Source: Bacteroidota bacterium (GTDB lineage Bacteria > Bacteroidota > Bacteroidia > Chitinophagales > Chitinophagaceae). From it: a stretch of 5,595 nt of DNA. The stretch's first letter is position 1. Each line of letters starts with the position of its first letter. The translations under genes were made by a program, and so were the position numbers. The stretch covers positions 1 through 5,595 of the forward strand of contig JAEYVW010000321.1 in the NCBI GenBank assembly GCA_023429365.1. The letters run 5' to 3'. Shown here piece by piece: positions 5,533-5,595 of the stretch. The notes under the pieces were generated by a model. The model was not told where the DNA came from. It saw only the letters and a program-made list of their open reading frames with translations, and ran no database searches.

Positions 5533-5595
5533 CAAAAAAAAGCTAACACTCATTTGTAAAATATGGGATTAAATGACCTGCGGTTACCGCCAGCC

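Noticed and set aside
5505..5549. GTG-initiated 15-residue N-terminal extension of ilvE
   Set aside because: The extension is unlike the family, overlaps a possible promoter element, and the ATG at 5504 gives the usual family length.
5578..5593. Imperfect GC-rich hairpin around GCGGTTACCGC at the right edge
   Set aside because: The loop is one base and the element is cut by the window end; its context cannot be judged.

Overview
The window reads as chromosomal DNA from a member of the Bacteroidota, possibly Chitinophagaceae or a relative (the family-level guess is inference). Three observations support this. Two upstream regions carry a TAnnTTTG -7 element, one of them with a TTTG exactly 20 bases further upstream, which is the Bacteroidota promoter pattern. 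Start codons mostly follow A-rich leaders without a clear Shine-Dalgarno sequence. The EF-G, S12, S7 and branched-chain aminotransferase proteins also look like that phylum, for example in the long segment between the EF-G switch regions.

Layout from left to right. (1) 1-1412, minus: the N-terminal two thirds of fusA (EF-G), running off the left edge. (2) 1413-1914: a gene-free divergent region of about 500 bases. It holds a fusA promoter candidate, a roughly 206-base element built of nested inverted repeats that looks like a MITE or fold-back repeat (1532-1737), and two GC-rich hairpins. (3) 1915-2619, plus: a cytosolic FrnE-type DsbA-family thiol oxidoreductase. (4) 2744-3256, plus: a histone H1-like Lys/Ala/Pro-rich protein with an acidic tail. 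(5) 3275-3352: two back-to-back intrinsic terminators separating convergent transcription. (6) 3378-3845 and 3895-4275, minus: rpsG (S7) and rpsL (S12), driven by a near-ideal Bacteroidota promoter at 4300-4331. (7) 4440-5504, minus: ilvE, branched-chain aminotransferase.

The main architectural point is that the classical str operon order rpsL-rpsG-fusA is kept on the minus strand but physically split. rpsL-rpsG ends in its own terminator, then two unrelated genes lie on the opposite strand, and fusA restarts from what looks like its own promoter. The translation genes (S12, S7, EF-G) act together in the ribosome decoding and translocation cycle. The oxidoreductase and the DNA-binding protein have no obvious functional tie to them. 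I found no tRNA, rRNA, CRISPR array, transposase or phage gene. Nothing here is clearly a new multi-gene system; the most unusual items are the nested-repeat element and the interrupted str operon.
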